Below are positions 1-6,683 of a DNA stretch of 11,642 bases, piece by piece; position 1 is the first letter of the stretch; each line of letters begins with the position of its first letter. The DNA is from an uncultured Flavobacteriales bacterium (lineage in GTDB: Bacteria > Bacteroidota > Bacteroidia > Flavobacteriales_D > Sanyastnellaceae): contig CALACF010000079.1 of NCBI GenBank assembly GCA_937890245.1, positions 1-11,642 on the forward strand, written 5' to 3'. The notes under the pieces were generated by a model that saw only the letters and a program-made list of their open reading frames with translations, ran no database searches and was not told the DNA's origin. The position numbers and the translations under genes are program-made.

Positions 1-99
1 TCTCCCTCGGGATTTAGCTCTATGAACTTGCAGTGGTTTTTGTCTGCGTTCGGGCTTTCTTTGTGCCTGGCTCGATATCAGAAAAACACATTCAGAATA
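1..99. other. Upstream non-coding stretch with no gene recognised
   Basis: No coding region, tRNA or repeat is recognisable here. The reading frame of the following gene stays open back to an ATG at 22, but the translated extension (about 26 residues) has no counterpart in the free-methionine sulfoxide reductase family and is treated as untranslated. A TTTCTTTG at 56-63 is one mismatch from the Bacteroidota -7 element TAnnTTTG, but no -33 TTG sits at a normal distance (TTTG at 39-42 is 13 nt away), so a promoter is only a weak possibility. Confidence 0.4.
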
Positions 100-564
100 A
101 TGATGAAGCGCAGCGAATTGTACGACCAGCTGGATGTCTCGATGCCCGGGCTGATTTCGGATGCCGACTGGGTTGCCAATCAGGCCAATTTCGCTGCGGC
201 CCTTTTCGGGAGCTTTGGCTGGCATTGGGTCGGGTTTTACCGTGTTGAGGGTGAGGAGTTGGTGCTTGGGCCGTTCCAGGGGCCGGTGGCTTGCACGCGG
301 TTGCACCGATCGAAAGGCGTGTGTTCGGCGGCTTGGCGCGCAAAGAAGACGGTGGTGGTTGAAGATGTGGAGGCCTTTGTGGGGCATATCGCGTGCAGCG
401 CGGCGAGCCGCTCGGAGATCGTGCTACCGCTGTGCGATGGGGAGGGTGTTGTGAGAGCGGTGCTTGACATTGACAGCGCGGAACTGGATGATTTTTCAGC
501 TGAGGATCAAGGGCGGCTGGAAGCGTTGTTGGCCTCGGTTTGCAATGCACTTTTGCCGAAGTGA
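100..564 (+). CDS. msrC: Free methionine-(R)-sulfoxide reductase (GAF-domain, YebR/MsrC family)
   Basis: A 154-residue single GAF-domain enzyme that reduces free L-methionine-(R)-sulfoxide to methionine in the cytoplasm, using thioredoxin-type reductant, so it repairs oxidised free methionine rather than protein-bound residues. The family signature is complete: GPFQGPVACTR (residues 58-67), KGVC (72-75), then a GHIAC (95-99) and SEIVLPL (105-111) block. The three cysteines expected for catalysis and resolution are Cys65, Cys75 and Cys99, with spacings of 10 and 24, the same as E. coli MsrC (Cys84/94/118). A VLDIDS motif follows (121-126). I start at the ATG at 100 (the ATG at 103 is equally possible) because MMKRSELYDQL aligns with the usual family N-terminus; the upstream ATG at 22 adds an unrelated extension. 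The lipoprotein gene downstream begins at or within its 3' end. Confidence 0.93.
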   Translation: MMKRSELYDQLDVSMPGLISDADWVANQANFAAALFGSFGWHWVGFYRVEGEELVLGPFQGPVACTRLHRSKGVCSAAWRAKKTVVVEDVEAFVGHIACSAASRSEIVLPLCDGEGVVRAVLDIDSAELDDFSAEDQGRLEALLASVCNALLPK

Positions 565-570
565 ATTTTG
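539..570 (+). promoter_or_regulatory. Possible promoter for the Ig-like lipoprotein gene
   Basis: TTTG at 539-542 lies 20 nt before GAATTTTG at 563-570, giving a -33/-7 arrangement close to the Bacteroidota consensus TTG-N17-23-TAnnTTTG, with one mismatch in the -7 box. It would fire within the last codons of msrC and start transcription close to the GTG at 576. Both boxes are short and the position inside a coding region makes a chance match possible. Confidence 0.35.
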
Positions 571-584
571 CCGACGTGAATTTT
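551..584 (+). repeat. 15-bp tandem duplication at the msrC/lipoprotein junction
   Basis: Two adjacent 15-bp units, TTTTGCCGAAGTGAA (551-565) and TTTTGCCGACGTGAA (566-580), differ by one base and are followed by a partial third copy, TTTT (581-584). The first unit contains the msrC stop codon (TGA 562-564). In the lipoprotein frame the units read FAEVN/FADVN, and each ends in a possible GTG start (561, 576) placed 5 nt after a near-match to the -7 element: CACTTTTG at 548-555 and GAATTTTG at 563-570, each one mismatch from TAnnTTTG. The repeat is read directly; the promoter and start role is inference. Confidence 0.8.
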
Positions 585-2150
585 ATTGGGACAGGATGGA
601 GGCGCAGCTGCGCTGGACTGGCGTTTTTTGGCTGGGCCGCGATGCTGTTGCTGGCCTCGTGCGCAAAGGTGGGTTCGCCCACGGGCGGAGCGGCCGATCG
701 GGAGCCGCCGAAGGTTGTGGTTTACGAACCTGAATTGGCCTCGACACACTTCGCAGAAAACAGCTTCGAGATCACGTTTGACGAATTTGTAAAACTCGGC
801 GCGTACCGAACGCAACTCATGGTGTCACCGCCGCTAGAACATGATCTGGGCGTGCGGTTGCGGGGGAAGACAGTGCAGGTGCACTGGGCGGATACGCTCG
901 CAGCCAACACCACTTACGTCTTCCAATTTGGCGAATCGGTGGCCGATTTGAACGAGGGGAATGTAGCGGCCGACTTGGTGTATGCTTTTTCGACGGGGGC
1001 AGCGCTCGACAGCGGGTTGCTGCGGTTTTCGCTCGAGGATGCATGGTCGGGTGAGCCGGTGGAAGGGGCGCGGGTGCTGTTGTTTGAAGCGGGCGAGGAT
1101 TGGATGGATGCCGAGGTCAATCCAGCATTTCTAGGGGTCAGCGATGAGGACGGCGCCTGCACGATCGGATACCTGCCGCCACGCTCATTTTCTGTGGTGG
1201 CCCTTCTCGATGTGGATGCGGATTTCAACGTGGGGCCAAGCGAGGCCTTTGCTTGGCTGGACGAACCCTTGACGCCGGGCTTTCCGAGCGACTCGCTTCA
1301 GGCCTCGTTGCTGCGACTCGACGCGCCAGAAGCCCAACTGACCTCGTATGTCTCGGGCTTGCGCCAAGACACTGCGGGCATGGCGCGGCTGAAGCTGGTG
1401 GATTTGGGCGGGCGCTCGGTCGAGGTCAAATTCATTGGGGGCGCAGGGGATTGGCATCAGGACGGAGACAGCTTGCTGCTGTTGTCAACTGGCGGGGCGA
1501 CCTCGGCGCGTATAGTGCACGGATCCGCTGTGGATACCATCGAGCTGTTTGGAAAGCGCAAGCCCGTGGTTGCAGCGGTTGCGGAAGCGCCGGCTAGAAA
1601 TGTGGACGCCCAAGACGAGGACGCGCTCACGCTCAGGCTGACCGCTCCCATCGACACGCTGATTGCGTCCTCGGTGCACAACCGATGGGTGGTCGCTGGC
1701 GACACACTCGAGCAGACAGGTGTGAAGGCCTGGGACCGTTGGACTGTCCAGCCGCTGGTGGCGCCCGATGGCGCCGAAGTGCGCATGACGGTTTTTCCGG
1801 GAGCCTTCGGAGCTGACACCGCCGTTTTCAACTGGGCGACGCATGCCATAGAGCACTATGCGACGTTGCGCGTGGAGCTTGACAGCAAAGTGGGTGATGC
1901 CGAAAAGGGCACGGCGGGCCTGTGGATTTTGCTCGACAAGGCAGGCGAACCAGTCCGGTTTTCGGCAAGTGAAGCGCCCGTCTTTGAGCGCTTGTTGCCC
2001 GGTTCCTACGGGTTGGTCCGCGTTGAGGACCGAAATCAGGATGGACGTTGGACTGGGGTCGATACGTTGCGGCATCCGGAGTCGGTACAGCGCGCCGTTG
2101 ATAAGATCGAGATGCGCTCGGATTGGGAGCAGACCGTTGTCTGGGAGTGA
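576..2150 (+). CDS. Bacteroidota Ig-like (SbsA-Ig) domain lipoprotein
   Basis: Predicted membrane-anchored lipoprotein of about 524 residues. From the GTG at 576, residues 1-28 form a signal peptide (basic WRR at 8-10, hydrophobic core 12-27) ending in lipobox LASC with Cys29 as the lipidated residue. It continues with KVGSPTGGAADREPP, the characteristic post-lipobox sequence of a family widespread in Bacteroidota. An SbsA-type Ig-like domain spans about 45-141 (EITFDEFVKL, VSPPLE, NTTYVFQFGESVADLNEGN), followed by a carboxypeptidase-regulatory-like beta domain at about 148-213, then DVDADFNVG and a C-terminal EDRNQDGRW segment typical of the family. Alternative in-frame starts are ATG 540 and GTG 561, both overlapping msrC; I prefer 576 for signal peptide length and the -7-like box just upstream. 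The gene lies 17 nt before the next gene, suggesting co-transcription. Molecular function is not known; surface or periplasmic scaffolding is only a guess. Confidence 0.85.
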   Translation: MNFIGTGWRRSCAGLAFFGWAAMLLLASCAKVGSPTGGAADREPPKVVVYEPELASTHFAENSFEITFDEFVKLGAYRTQLMVSPPLEHDLGVRLRGKTVQVHWADTLAANTTYVFQFGESVADLNEGNVAADLVYAFSTGAALDSGLLRFSLEDAWSGEPVEGARVLLFEAGEDWMDAEVNPAFLGVSDEDGACTIGYLPPRSFSVVALLDVDADFNVGPSEAFAWLDEPLTPGFPSDSLQASLLRLDAPEAQLTSYVSGLRQDTAGMARLKLVDLGGRSVEVKFIGGAGDWHQDGDSLLLLSTGGATSARIVHGSAVDTIELFGKRKPVVAAVAEAPARNVDAQDEDALTLRLTAPIDTLIASSVHNRWVVAGDTLEQTGVKAWDRWTVQPLVAPDGAEVRMTVFPGAFGADTAVFNWATHAIEHYATLRVELDSKVGDAEKGTAGLWILLDKAGEPVRFSASEAPVFERLLPGSYGLVRVEDRNQDGRWTGVDTLRHPESVQRAVDKIEMRSDWEQTVVWE

Positions 2151-2154
2151 GTTG

Positions 2155-2162
2155 TATTTTTG
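2155..2162 (+). promoter_or_regulatory. -7 element TAnnTTTG before the multi-Ig T9SS gene
   Basis: TATTTTTG is an exact match to TAnnTTTG and lies 5 nt before the ATG at 2168, so a transcript from it would be leaderless or nearly so. A GTTG at 2136-2139 is the closest -33 candidate, but its 15-nt spacing is shorter than usual. The site overlaps no coding region (previous stop ends at 2150). It could give this gene its own promoter in addition to read-through from the lipoprotein gene. Confidence 0.5.
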
Positions 2163-2167
2163 CAGCG

Positions 2168-3763
2168 ATGCGCCCGAGCCGATATTTCTTTCTGATGCTG
2201 ACTTTGGCGCTGGCCACGCAGCTGACTACGGCCACGCTTTACGCCCAAGGTGCTGAGCCCTGCGTGAGCATCGGCGCGGGTTGGCCCTATGTTTCGACCA
2301 ACCCGAATTACGTCTGCGAGGGCGTCGAAGCCTTCACTTATGTCAATCTAGCACCGGGCTACGAGAACAGCACGCAATACGACGCGCAGGCCTTCAACTA
2401 CGCCTGGTACCCGACGACCTTATTCAGCGGTATTAACACGCAGAGCTTCACATTCACCTTCACGGAGGACGTGACGATTTGGGTGGCGGCGTACGATCCG
2501 ATTAATAATTGCATGTGGATCGACACGCTCGAGGTCTCGGTTGCGCCTGGTCTGGACATTGTTGCCATGAATGACACGGTGGTGTGCGATGTGAGCGGCC
2601 TGATTCTGAACGCGGAGATCACGCCGCCCACGCCCGATCTGAATTGGTCTTGGGAACCGGCCCTGTTCATGTTCAATCCCAATACAGCCAACCCCGAGGT
2701 GTTTGCACCCATCAATTCCTGGTACGTCGCGACGGTGGCCACGGGACCCGGCTGCGAATTCTCGGACTCCGTATATGTGGAAGTGCTTGAAGGCCAATTG
2801 TACCTGGGCGCAGATGAGGACCTGTGCGAAGGGCAAAGTGTAACGATCGACTCGGGATTGGATCCGGCCGACGACATCTTGTGGAGCACCGGTGAGAGCA
2901 CGGTCACGATTGACGCCTCAGATTCGGGCACATATTGGGTGACGGCAGGCACAGTGATGGGCTGCACCTTGACCGACACGCTGGAAGTCGAAGTGCATCC
3001 AATGCCGAGCGTTGAGGTCGTACCCGACGGGCCGGCTTGCGAAGGGCAAACGGTCGTTTTGCAGGCCCAGGTGACGGGGGGGACCGCGCCCATTATATAC
3101 GCCTGGTCGACCGGAGAGGTGGGACCGACGATTTCAGTGACAGAAGCTGGAAGCTATGAGGTCACCGCCGTGGACGTCTTCACTTGCGGGGACGTTGCCG
3201 CGTTCGCCGCGTCCTTCTTGCCTGCGCCCCAGCTGAATTTGCCGACCGACACGGCGCTGTGCTTTGAAGAGGATGGCCCCCTGTGGCTCAGTGTCCAGCA
3301 AGCCTTTTGCTCTTACCTCTGGAGCGACGGCACAACCTTGCCTTCATTGGTCTTGACATCCCCCGACACCTTGGGGGTGGTGGTGACCCATTTGCAAAGC
3401 GCTTGCGTGGACTCGGTGACGATGGTGGTGGTGGATTTCTGCCCCTCCGACAGCGTGTACTTCCCGACGGCCTTTACGCCGGGGTCCGCATCGGATCCTG
3501 CTGACGGTGTGAACGACGCGTTTGGAGGGTACGGCGAGGGCATCGGAACGTTCCGTCTGCTGATTTACAACCGCTGGGGCGAGCTGATGTTTGCCGGGGA
3601 CGCGCTCGAAAAACACTGGGACGGGACGGTCGGAGGTGACGGGGGCAAGCCCGCCACGCCTGGGGCCTATATGTACCGCGCGACCTACCGGCCGATCGTC
3701 AACGGGTCGGAGGAAGAGGGGCGCTGGTTTGAGCAGCTCGGAACGGTGATCCTGATCCGCTGA
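2168..3763 (+). CDS. Secreted multi-Ig protein with T9SS type B (gliding motility-associated, CHU_C) C-terminal domain
   Basis: A 531-residue protein exported by Sec and then the type IX secretion system, expected at the cell surface or released. The start at 2168 gives a signal peptide MRPSRYFFLMLTLALATQL... ending near TLYAQ (residue 27); the in-frame ATG at 2123 lies inside the upstream gene and would put 15 unrelated residues before it. Residues about 45-424 make five Ig/PKD-like repeats, each opened by a cysteine (50, 140, 220, 291, 365; often CEGQ) and closed by another (115, 196, 266, 340, 413), with WS(T/D)G motifs inside repeats 3-5. Residues 430-531 are the type B sorting domain: FPTAFTP, GVNDAFG, a RLLIYNRWGELMF block, WDGT, PGAYMYRATY and a terminal GTVILIR. 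No enzymatic domain is seen; adhesion or matrix function is inferred. The gene converges with the trkA-like gene 36 bp away. Confidence 0.9.
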   Translation: MRPSRYFFLMLTLALATQLTTATLYAQGAEPCVSIGAGWPYVSTNPNYVCEGVEAFTYVNLAPGYENSTQYDAQAFNYAWYPTTLFSGINTQSFTFTFTEDVTIWVAAYDPINNCMWIDTLEVSVAPGLDIVAMNDTVVCDVSGLILNAEITPPTPDLNWSWEPALFMFNPNTANPEVFAPINSWYVATVATGPGCEFSDSVYVEVLEGQLYLGADEDLCEGQSVTIDSGLDPADDILWSTGESTVTIDASDSGTYWVTAGTVMGCTLTDTLEVEVHPMPSVEVVPDGPACEGQTVVLQAQVTGGTAPIIYAWSTGEVGPTISVTEAGSYEVTAVDVFTCGDVAAFAASFLPAPQLNLPTDTALCFEEDGPLWLSVQQAFCSYLWSDGTTLPSLVLTSPDTLGVVVTHLQSACVDSVTMVVVDFCPSDSVYFPTAFTPGSASDPADGVNDAFGGYGEGIGTFRLLIYNRWGELMFAGDALEKHWDGTVGGDGGKPATPGAYMYRATYRPIVNGSEEEGRWFEQLGTVILIR

Positions 3764-3799
3764 TAGCCCGCCGCGATAGTGTGCTGGCTGAGGCGGTCG
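3764..3799. other. 36-bp convergent intergenic gap
   Basis: Space between two convergent stop codons. It contains an imperfect inverted pair, CCGCC (3768-3772) and GGCGG (3792-3796), with a 19-nt loop and no T-tract, so I do not call a terminator although some bidirectional stop signal would be expected here. Confidence 0.4.
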
Positions 3800-4489
3800 T
3801 TAACTGTTGACCTCAAGGAAGCGGTTGACATTGTGCTCAGTGCCGAACACCACGAGCATGTCACTGGCCTCCACAACCGTGTCTGCCTTGGGAATACCGA
3901 TGAGGTGGTCCTCCTTGCTCTGGCCGTCTTTTGATGTGTAGGTGCGCCGGATGGTGATGAGCTGCAGGTTGTAGCGGGTGCCCAGATCGATGTCGCCGAG
4001 TGCACGGTCCATGCATTTGGCCGGCGCCTTGATCTCGGCGATTTCGTAGTCGTCCGGCAACTCGAGGAATCCACGCAAGCTCGGATTCATCAAGCGCTCT
4101 GCGACGATGCTGGCGAACTCGCTTTCGGGCGTCATGATTTCTTGCACGCCGATGCCCTTCAAGATGCGCATTTGGTGCTCGCCCGAAGCGCGAACGATGA
4201 CCCGCTCGATTTTCAAGTCGAGCAGGTGAAGCGCGATCAACACGGTTGACTCGAAGTCTTCGCCGATCGCCACTACGACGGCGTCCATGTCCTCGATATG
4301 CTGTCTTTTCAGTGCCTTGATATCCGTTCCGTCCAAGGTGATGGCCAGGGCGACATCGTCGGCGATGGCTTCGATGCGTTCATTTGCGCAGTCCATAGCA
4401 ACGACCTCAGCGCCGCGTTCTGCGAGCTCCAAGGCGATGCGGGTGCCGTATTTTCCGACGCCGACCACGGCGTAACGATTTCGGGTCAT
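3800..4489 (-). CDS. trkA: KtrA/TrkA-family potassium uptake regulatory subunit (RCK domains)
   Basis: A 229-residue cytoplasmic regulator with one RCK_N plus one RCK_C unit, the size of KtrA rather than of the duplicated E. coli TrkA. RCK_N (about 4-122) has the Rossmann nucleotide site VVGVGKYG with Gly10, Gly12 and Gly15, the ribose-binding acidic residue Asp33 at the end of beta-2 (VVAMD), and a VVVAIGEDFESTVL segment (71-84). RCK_C spans about 137-226 (LPDDYEIAEI, ending LVVFGTEHNVNRFLEV). Proteins of this family form octameric rings that bind ATP/ADP or NAD(H) and gate a membrane KtrB/TrkH K+ channel. No such channel gene is in the window. The gene follows kynU with a 29-bp gap on the same strand and could be its last co-transcribed member; a poor -7-like TAATTTG overlaps the kynU stop (4521-4515). 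It could also serve another RCK-gated transporter. Confidence 0.92.
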   Translation of the reverse strand: MTRNRYAVVGVGKYGTRIALELAERGAEVVAMDCANERIEAIADDVALAITLDGTDIKALKRQHIEDMDAVVVAIGEDFESTVLIALHLLDLKIERVIVRASGEHQMRILKGIGVQEIMTPESEFASIVAERLMNPSLRGFLELPDDYEIAEIKAPAKCMDRALGDIDLGTRYNLQLITIRRTYTSKDGQSKEDHLIGIPKADTVVEASDMLVVFGTEHNVNRFLEVNS

Positions 4490-4518
4490 GCTGGATGGGG
4501 ATGTAATTGGGGTCCAAA

Positions 4519-5811
4519 TTAGGAGTCAGCGCGCAGTCCGCCTTCGAGAATGCGCAGGAAATGTGCGACATCTTCAAAGCTGTTGTAGAGCGGCACAGGG
4601 GCCAAGCGAATGACGGCTGGCTCGCGCCAATCGGCCACCACGCCTTTTGATGTCATGTGGTCAAAGAGCCGGCGGCCGTGGCCGTGGGCTATTACGGAGA
4701 GTTGGCATCCGCGCTGGGTCGGATCGGCTGGCGTCAGCACCTCGAGGTGCTCGCCTGTGGCCTCGGCCACTTGGGCGAGGCCGCGCTCGAGAAATCCAGT
4801 GAGGGCAAGTGATTTTTCGCGCAGCGCGTCCATGCCCACGGCCTTGAAGGTTTCGAGCGAGGCGAGCAGCGCAGTCATGTTCAGCACGGGAGCGTTGCTC
4901 ATTTGCCAGCCCGCTGCTCCCGCGATTGGCTCGAATTCAGGCTCCATCTTGAAGCGTCGTTCCGCGTTGTGGCCCCACCAACCGGCGAGGCGCAAGAGTT
5001 CAGGGTCGCCATGATGACGCGCGTGAACGAATGCGCCAGCGGCGCAGCCAGGGCCGCCATTGAGGTATTTGTACCCGCACCAGCAGGCAAAATCGACATT
5101 CCAATCGTGGAGCTGCAAGGGGACGTTTCCCGCAGCGTGCGCCAAATCGAAGCCGCATGTGGCGCCCACAGCGTGTGCTGCTGTGGTGATGCGCTGCATA
5201 TCGAATAGTTGGCCTGTGTAGTATTGGACGCCGCTCAGGGCGCAGCATGCGAGCCGATCGCCAGCTTCTGCGATGCGTGCTTCGATGTCCTCGGTGCGCA
5301 GGGTGTGTTCGCCTGGGCGTGGCGCGATTTCGATGAGGTCGACCGCGGGGTCGAGGCCGTGCAGCTGGAGTTGGGAGAGGGCGGCGTAGCGGTCCGACGG
5401 GAAGGCCCCCTTTTCGATCATGAGTTGGGTGCGCTTTCCGGCGGGCCGGAAAAAGGAGATGAGCAGCAGATGTAGGTTGACCGTCAAGGTGTTCATCGCG
5501 ACCACTTCGCTGGGCTGAGCGCCGGCGATCAAGGCGAGCCCTTCGGTGAGCTGTTCGTGGTAGTTGACCCAGGGCCGGCGACTTTTAAAATGTCCTTCGA
5601 CGCCGAATTTCCTCCAGTCTTCGAGCTCTTCCACGATCATCTGCTCCGCGCCTACAGGTTGCAATCCCAATGAGTTACCGGTGAAATAGTAGCTTCCTGT
5701 CGGAATGTGGAATTGTTCTCTCCACGATGCCAATGGATCTTCGTTGTCCAGTTGCCGCGCTTGGCGAAGCAAGTCAGCATTGAGCAGGTCGTTGTGTGGG
5801 CCGGATTGCAT
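4519..5811 (-). CDS. kynU: Kynureninase
   Basis: A 430-residue PLP enzyme that hydrolyses L-kynurenine (or 3-hydroxykynurenine) to anthranilate (or 3-hydroxyanthranilate) plus L-alanine, in tryptophan catabolism and de novo NAD synthesis. Landmarks: YYFTGNSLGLQP (41-52), GVEGHF (70-75), FDLAHAAGN (221-229) with the PLP-ring Asp222, WCGYKYLNGGPG (244-255) with the Schiff-base Lys248, GWWGHN (277-282), and VIRLAPVPLYNSFEDV (400-415) holding the substrate-carboxylate Arg402. Length is normal for the family. The open frame extends to an ATG at 6093, but those 94 residues are an out-of-frame reading of the UbiA-like gene; the family-like N-terminus begins at the ATG at 5811. That start lies 10 nt after the stop of the UbiA-like gene and directly after TTTTGCGCC. 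No kynurenine monooxygenase or 3-HAA dioxygenase gene is nearby. Confidence 0.96.
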   Translation of the reverse strand: MQSGPHNDLLNADLLRQARQLDNEDPLASWREQFHIPTGSYYFTGNSLGLQPVGAEQMIVEELEDWRKFGVEGHFKSRRPWVNYHEQLTEGLALIAGAQPSEVVAMNTLTVNLHLLLISFFRPAGKRTQLMIEKGAFPSDRYAALSQLQLHGLDPAVDLIEIAPRPGEHTLRTEDIEARIAEAGDRLACCALSGVQYYTGQLFDMQRITTAAHAVGATCGFDLAHAAGNVPLQLHDWNVDFACWCGYKYLNGGPGCAAGAFVHARHHGDPELLRLAGWWGHNAERRFKMEPEFEPIAGAAGWQMSNAPVLNMTALLASLETFKAVGMDALREKSLALTGFLERGLAQVAEATGEHLEVLTPADPTQRGCQLSVIAHGHGRRLFDHMTSKGVVADWREPAVIRLAPVPLYNSFEDVAHFLRILEGGLRADS

Positions 5812-5815
5812 GGCG

Positions 5816-5823
5816 CAAAAGTC
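5816..5823 (-). promoter_or_regulatory. -7-like element before kynU
   Basis: On the minus strand GACTTTTG, one mismatch from TAnnTTTG, overlaps the stop codon of the UbiA-like gene and lies 4 nt before the kynU ATG. The 12 bases TTTTGCGCCATG are identical to those at the gcvP start. No -33 TTG at good spacing was found, so it may instead be a translation-initiation context or chance. Confidence 0.35.
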
Positions 5824-6634
5824 AGCCAAAAATCCAAGCGGCAGGACCGAGCAGTAGCAAGGTCGCGTCGAGCATGCTGTAGCGCCGATGTGGATGGTCG
5901 TCGGGCGCCCACAGAATGACGGCTGCCATGAGGGCGTAGACCACCAAGGTCGATGCGTGCCCATGAGAAATACTGTGGATCGCGCCGGCGCCGGCGAGCA
6001 TGGAGAGCGCCAGCAGGGTGGCAGCGCGCGGCCCGATGATTTGTGGCAGGGTGCGCATGGCGGGGTCGTCCAGTGCGATGTCGCGGATGTCAAAGGGGAT
6101 GGTCAGGGCGCAAATCACGAGGAATCGCGCGCCTGTGGCGGCCCATAAAGCGGGGTCGGCCATCGAATATCCTTGAAAGGCCATGGGCAGTGCGGCCGTT
6201 GAAAAGGCCCAAGCAGTGCAGATCGCCCACAGTTTGGCGCCGGGCAGTTCCCGCAGTGCAAAGCGACTCTTCGGAGATCCGGCGTAGACCAGTGAGATAC
6301 CGCCAGCCAAGATCGCCCATACCAGCCAGTCCCAGCGCTCAACGCTGAAGGCCACGAGCAGCGGCAGGCCAGATAAGACGAGCGCGAGCCCGCCTCCCAG
6401 AAATAAGCCCCGCTTGTGGCGCACAAGCCAACCCCGCTCGGTTGCGTGCATTCGCCCGGGCCGCTTGAACTTCACCCAGCGATGCAAGCTGTAGGCAAAC
6501 CATGTCCAAGCGCCGATTCCGATTGCAATGGAGATGCAGAATGTGGATTGGCATGGGGAAAACGCATGGACGCTTGCGCTTACAGCGGCTATGGAAATCA
6601 GCAAATTGGACCACATCAAAGTCGGAGCACGCAT
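5822..6634 (-). CDS. UbiA-like polytopic inner-membrane protein lacking the first Asp motif
   Basis: A 270-residue very hydrophobic protein with about nine predicted membrane segments (roughly 8-26, 31-50, 76-96, 101-119, 134-151, 165-180, 204-222, 227-243, 253-269). FDIRDIALDDPAMRTLPQIIG (181-201) resembles the second aspartate motif of UbiA-superfamily prenyltransferases (Asp182, Asp185, Asp189). At the place of the first NDxxD motif there is FAYSLHRWVKFKR (46-58), with no aspartates but a His-Arg pair. This YxxHR-plus-FDIRD pattern is one I associate with an uncharacterised Bacteroidota family often labelled UbiA-like or hypothetical. Canonical prenyltransferases need both Asp motifs to bind Mg-diphosphate, so ordinary activity is doubtful. 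The gene diverges from gcvP by 49 bp and precedes kynU by 10 nt, so it is probably the first gene of a minus-strand operon. Its function is unknown. Confidence 0.8.
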   Translation of the reverse strand: MRAPTLMWSNLLISIAAVSASVHAFSPCQSTFCISIAIGIGAWTWFAYSLHRWVKFKRPGRMHATERGWLVRHKRGLFLGGGLALVLSGLPLLVAFSVERWDWLVWAILAGGISLVYAGSPKSRFALRELPGAKLWAICTAWAFSTAALPMAFQGYSMADPALWAATGARFLVICALTIPFDIRDIALDDPAMRTLPQIIGPRAATLLALSMLAGAGAIHSISHGHASTLVVYALMAAVILWAPDDHPHRRYSMLDATLLLLGPAAWIFG

Positions 6635-6638
6635 GTCG

Positions 6639-6646
6639 GAAAATTA
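6639..6646 (-). promoter_or_regulatory. -7-like element for the UbiA-like/kynU operon
   Basis: On the minus strand TAATTTTC, one mismatch (last base) from TAnnTTTG, lies 4 nt before the ATG at 6634. It mirrors the gcvP element at 6672-6679: AAAATTA (6640-6646) and TAATTTT (6672-6678) form a perfect 7-bp inverted pair across 25 bp. An alternative is CTATTTG slightly upstream on the same strand. No clear -33 box. Confidence 0.4.
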
Positions 6647-6671
6647 GCGCAAATAGTCCCGCCGCGCGTCT

Positions 6672-6679
6672 TAATTTTG
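6672..6679 (+). promoter_or_regulatory. -7 element TAnnTTTG immediately before gcvP
   Basis: TAATTTTG matches the Bacteroidota -7 consensus exactly and is separated from the gcvP ATG (6684) by only CGCC, so transcription from it would start at or next to the start codon. No TTG lies 17-23 nt upstream, so the -33 part is missing or weak. The 49-bp divergent gap leaves no room for a glycine riboswitch. Confidence 0.5.
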
Positions 6680-6683
6680 CGCC

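Noticed and set aside
22..99. N-terminal extension of msrC from the ATG at 22
   Set aside because: The family N-terminus aligns at MMKRSELY (100/103), and GAF-type reductases of this group have no such leader.
2398..3093. 231-codon minus-strand open frame antisense to the multi-Ig gene
   Set aside because: Ser/Thr/Val-rich translation mirrors the plus-strand codon pattern, and the plus-strand protein has signal, repeats and sorting domain.
3768..3796. CCGCC...GGCGG inverted pair between the convergent genes as a bidirectional terminator
   Set aside because: Only 5 bp of stem, a 19-nt loop and no flanking T/A tracts; a chance match is likely in GC-rich DNA.
5812..6093. 94-residue N-terminal extension of kynureninase from an ATG at 6093
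   Set aside because: The extension lies over the UbiA-like gene in another frame, is Cys/Pro/Ser-rich with no family match, and the kynureninase N-terminus fits the ATG at 5811.
6635..6683. Glycine riboswitch upstream of gcvP
   Set aside because: The gap to the divergent gene is 49 bp, too short for a glycine aptamer, and a -7 promoter box lies directly before the start codon.
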